This document shows, piece after piece, positions 24,226 to 25,313 of a DNA stretch of 25,313 bases. The stretch is from assembly GCA_016840965.1 (NCBI GenBank), contig JAEORI010000159.1:1-25313 (forward strand), in the 5' to 3' direction. The first letter of the stretch is position 1, and the number at the start of each line of letters is the position of its first letter. The position numbers and the translations under genes were made by a program. The notes beneath the pieces are model-generated. The model was not told the DNA's origin. It worked only from the letters and a program-made list of their open reading frames with translations, and ran no database searches. Source of the DNA: Candidatus Thorarchaeota archaeon (lineage in GTDB: Archaea > Asgardarchaeota > Thorarchaeia > Thorarchaeales > Thorarchaeaceae).

Positions 24226-25038
24226 CTAGGAGTTGTCTTCTTCAATGAACGAGAACTGCTGTTTTGGATAATCTATGACTGTTTCAAAAGTCCTGAGAAA
24301 GTCATAGCCAATGATACCGTTTTCAATCAGTTTCCCCCTAGGTGACACAAGGGACAGATCTAAGACAACTAATTGGGTATTCGTAATTTGTGCTCCTCCA
24401 ACTGATAAGGTATCGACTGGAGCAAGTTTCAGTTGGACATCACCACCAATTCCACGGGCAATACCAGGGAATTCTTTAGCTTCAAGTCCCAGTTTTGAAG
24501 CTAGCTCTGGAGTGATTACACTATTTCCAGCTCCTGTATCGAGGACAAATTCATAGGGGCCTCTTCCATTTACATGGACTGGAATTCCGATAAGATGCGA
24601 GTCGCTGATGTAATGGAACTTACCCCAGTCAAGGTCTAATGAAGAACTGCCCTTACTCAATTTGAAGCGTTTCTTCGAATAACTGAGTGACATCGTACAA
24701 TGCTTAAGAGTTGTATATCCTAATACTCCACCGTGCTCACCAGCGCAACGCAAGATTGAGTCAAGAGCTAAGACATAGACCTCATCCTCTTCAAATTCGA
24801 GTGCGCCAAGATTAATCGATGCATCTGCAAATCCAGTTGGCATTCCTCCTCCAATTCCACGAGCATCAGAACGATTGCCTGTTCGGATTTCGATTCCAAG
24901 TTGTTCAGCAAGTTTTTTGGTAAGTGTTGTCGTTGACGCGCCGGTGTCCAGGGTAAATATGAAAGGACCTTGACCATTGACACCGACAGGTACTTTGACA
25001 AGATTTCCACTTGTTTCTATTGCTGCCTCAAATTCCAA
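24226..25038 (-). CDS. Duplicated retropepsin-like aspartic protease
   Basis: A 270-residue protein built of two retropepsin-like (clan AA) domains. Each half has NG-GPF/Y-FxLDTGA with catalytic Asp31 or Asp167, followed by a KLAEQLG or ELASKLG helix, a GIGG flap-like stretch (61-64, 196-199), and a second GxLGY/GIIGY motif (104-108, 241-245) that starts the helix near the C-terminus of each domain. Retropepsins usually dimerise to pair two DTG loops; here both are in one chain, as in pepsin, though the domains look like single retropepsins. No signal peptide or membrane helix is seen. The start is TTG at 25038, with GGGGAC eight bases upstream and an in-frame TGA shortly before. It follows the methyltransferase stop by 14 bp. 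Confidence 0.85.
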   Translation of the reverse strand: MEFEAAIETSGNLVKVPVGVNGQGPFIFTLDTGASTTTLTKKLAEQLGIEIRTGNRSDARGIGGGMPTGFADASINLGALEFEEDEVYVLALDSILRCAGEHGGVLGYTTLKHCTMSLSYSKKRFKLSKGSSSLDLDWGKFHYISDSHLIGIPVHVNGRGPYEFVLDTGAGNSVITPELASKLGLEAKEFPGIARGIGGDVQLKLAPVDTLSVGGAQITNTQLVVLDLSLVSPRGKLIENGIIGYDFLRTFETVIDYPKQQFSFIEEDNS

Positions 25039-25052
25039 GATACTCGTCCCCT

Positions 25053-25313
25053 TTACTCAGGTTTTCTACCAGCAATATACGCACTATATGCGCCGTAGAG
25101 ACTCTGTCCAGCCTTGCTAGTAATCTTGACATCTTGGAATCCTGCATCTCTCATATGTTGAAGATATTCTTCATCCAGGATAGCTCCACCAATGCATCCT
25201 GTGTACGTTATAACCTCATCCCGAATTTCTTGGGGTAGTGGTTTAGAGAGTACTATATCAGATACCATTACGCGACCACCAGGTTTCAAAACACGATAAG
25301 CTTCACGAAACAC
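25053..25313 (-). CDS. SAM-dependent methyltransferase, ArsM-like, N-terminal part outside the window
   Basis: Only the C-terminal 87 residues are inside the window; the first codon seen (GTG) is internal. Visible are the end of the Rossmann methyltransferase core (FREAYRVLKPGGRVMVSDIV, strand 5 region) and the arsenite-methyltransferase-like YTGCIGGAILDEEYL segment with its conserved Cys, then DAGFQDVKI. This combination matches ArsM-family proteins, which methylate arsenite; the SAM-binding and other Cys positions are not visible. The gene is first in a minus-strand run with the retropepsin-like protein (14 bp) and the lipase-like hydrolase. Arsenic methylation is plausible, but a related methyltransferase is not excluded. 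Confidence 0.8.
   Translation of the reverse strand: MFREAYRVLKPGGRVMVSDIVLSKPLPQEIRDEVITYTGCIGGAILDEEYLQHMRDAGFQDVKITSKAGQSLYGAYSAYIAGRKPE

Noticed and set aside
24174..24245. N-terminal extension of the lipase-like hydrolase by 24 residues
   Set aside because: It is Lys/Arg-rich, overlaps the protease gene end, and family members begin near the chosen ATG.
1..25313. tRNA, rRNA, CRISPR array, insertion sequence or prophage
   Set aside because: I saw no cloverleaf, regularly spaced repeats, transposase, integrase or terminal repeats, and base composition looks even.

Overview
This 25.3 kb window reads as archaeal chromosome, most probably from an Asgard archaeon (Thorarchaeota-like). The lineage is inferred from gene content, not from a marker gene. 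Supporting content: a geranylgeranyl-reductase-family flavoenzyme of the type that saturates archaeal lipids, an archaeal-type asparaginyl-tRNA synthetase, a long Ras-like GTPase-fold protein, TATA-like boxes and short leaders, Shine-Dalgarno sites complementary to ATCACCTCC, and several TTG or GTG starts. I see no tRNA, rRNA, insertion sequence or CRISPR array.

Layout. 1-2.7 kb: the 3' part of a multi-pass membrane protein, an alpha/beta hydrolase, a glycerophosphodiester phosphodiesterase and a membrane-anchored DnaJ-type zinc-finger protein. 2.7-5.5 kb: a possible 41-residue membrane peptide ending in CxxCH, an orphan soluble protein, and a convergent five-helix membrane protein with a large ectodomain. 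5.6-10.0 kb: geranylgeranyl reductase, a phosphoribosyltransferase, a 430-residue protein with a degenerate GTPase domain, a small zinc-finger protein and a four-helix membrane protein. 10.3-17.5 kb: one compact operon for a MacB/LolCDE/FtsX-superfamily ABC system, ordered ATPase, permease, permease, ATPase. Its second ATPase carries a C-terminal AbrB-type DNA-binding domain. 17.6-18.4 kb: two small membrane proteins. 18.45-21.8 kb (minus strand): asnS behind a secreted, membrane-anchored protein with a 3+3 repeat architecture. 21.9-25.3 kb: bacteriohemerythrin, a DUF4438 protein, and a minus-strand run of an ArsM-like methyltransferase (cut by the window end), a duplicated retropepsin-like protein and a lysophospholipase-like hydrolase.

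The most unusual item is the ABC operon. Its two permeases (933 and 956 residues) each have two FtsX modules and very large ectodomains, and the two ATPases differ, which suggests a heteromeric complex. The ATPase-AbrB fusion suggests that the transporter's own nucleotide-binding subunit could act on DNA. The 250 bp upstream of the operon contain three inverted repeats, two of which share the half-site TATTCT/AGAATA, so autoregulation is a testable idea. Other items worth attention are the GTPase-fold protein with glutamate in place of the P-loop Ser/Thr, the single-chain tandem retropepsin with two DTGA motifs, and the CxxCH micro-peptide.

Lipid-related functions recur: two alpha/beta hydrolases, a glycerophosphodiesterase and the geranylgeranyl reductase. 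They are not in one operon, and no joint pathway can be claimed from the sequence.
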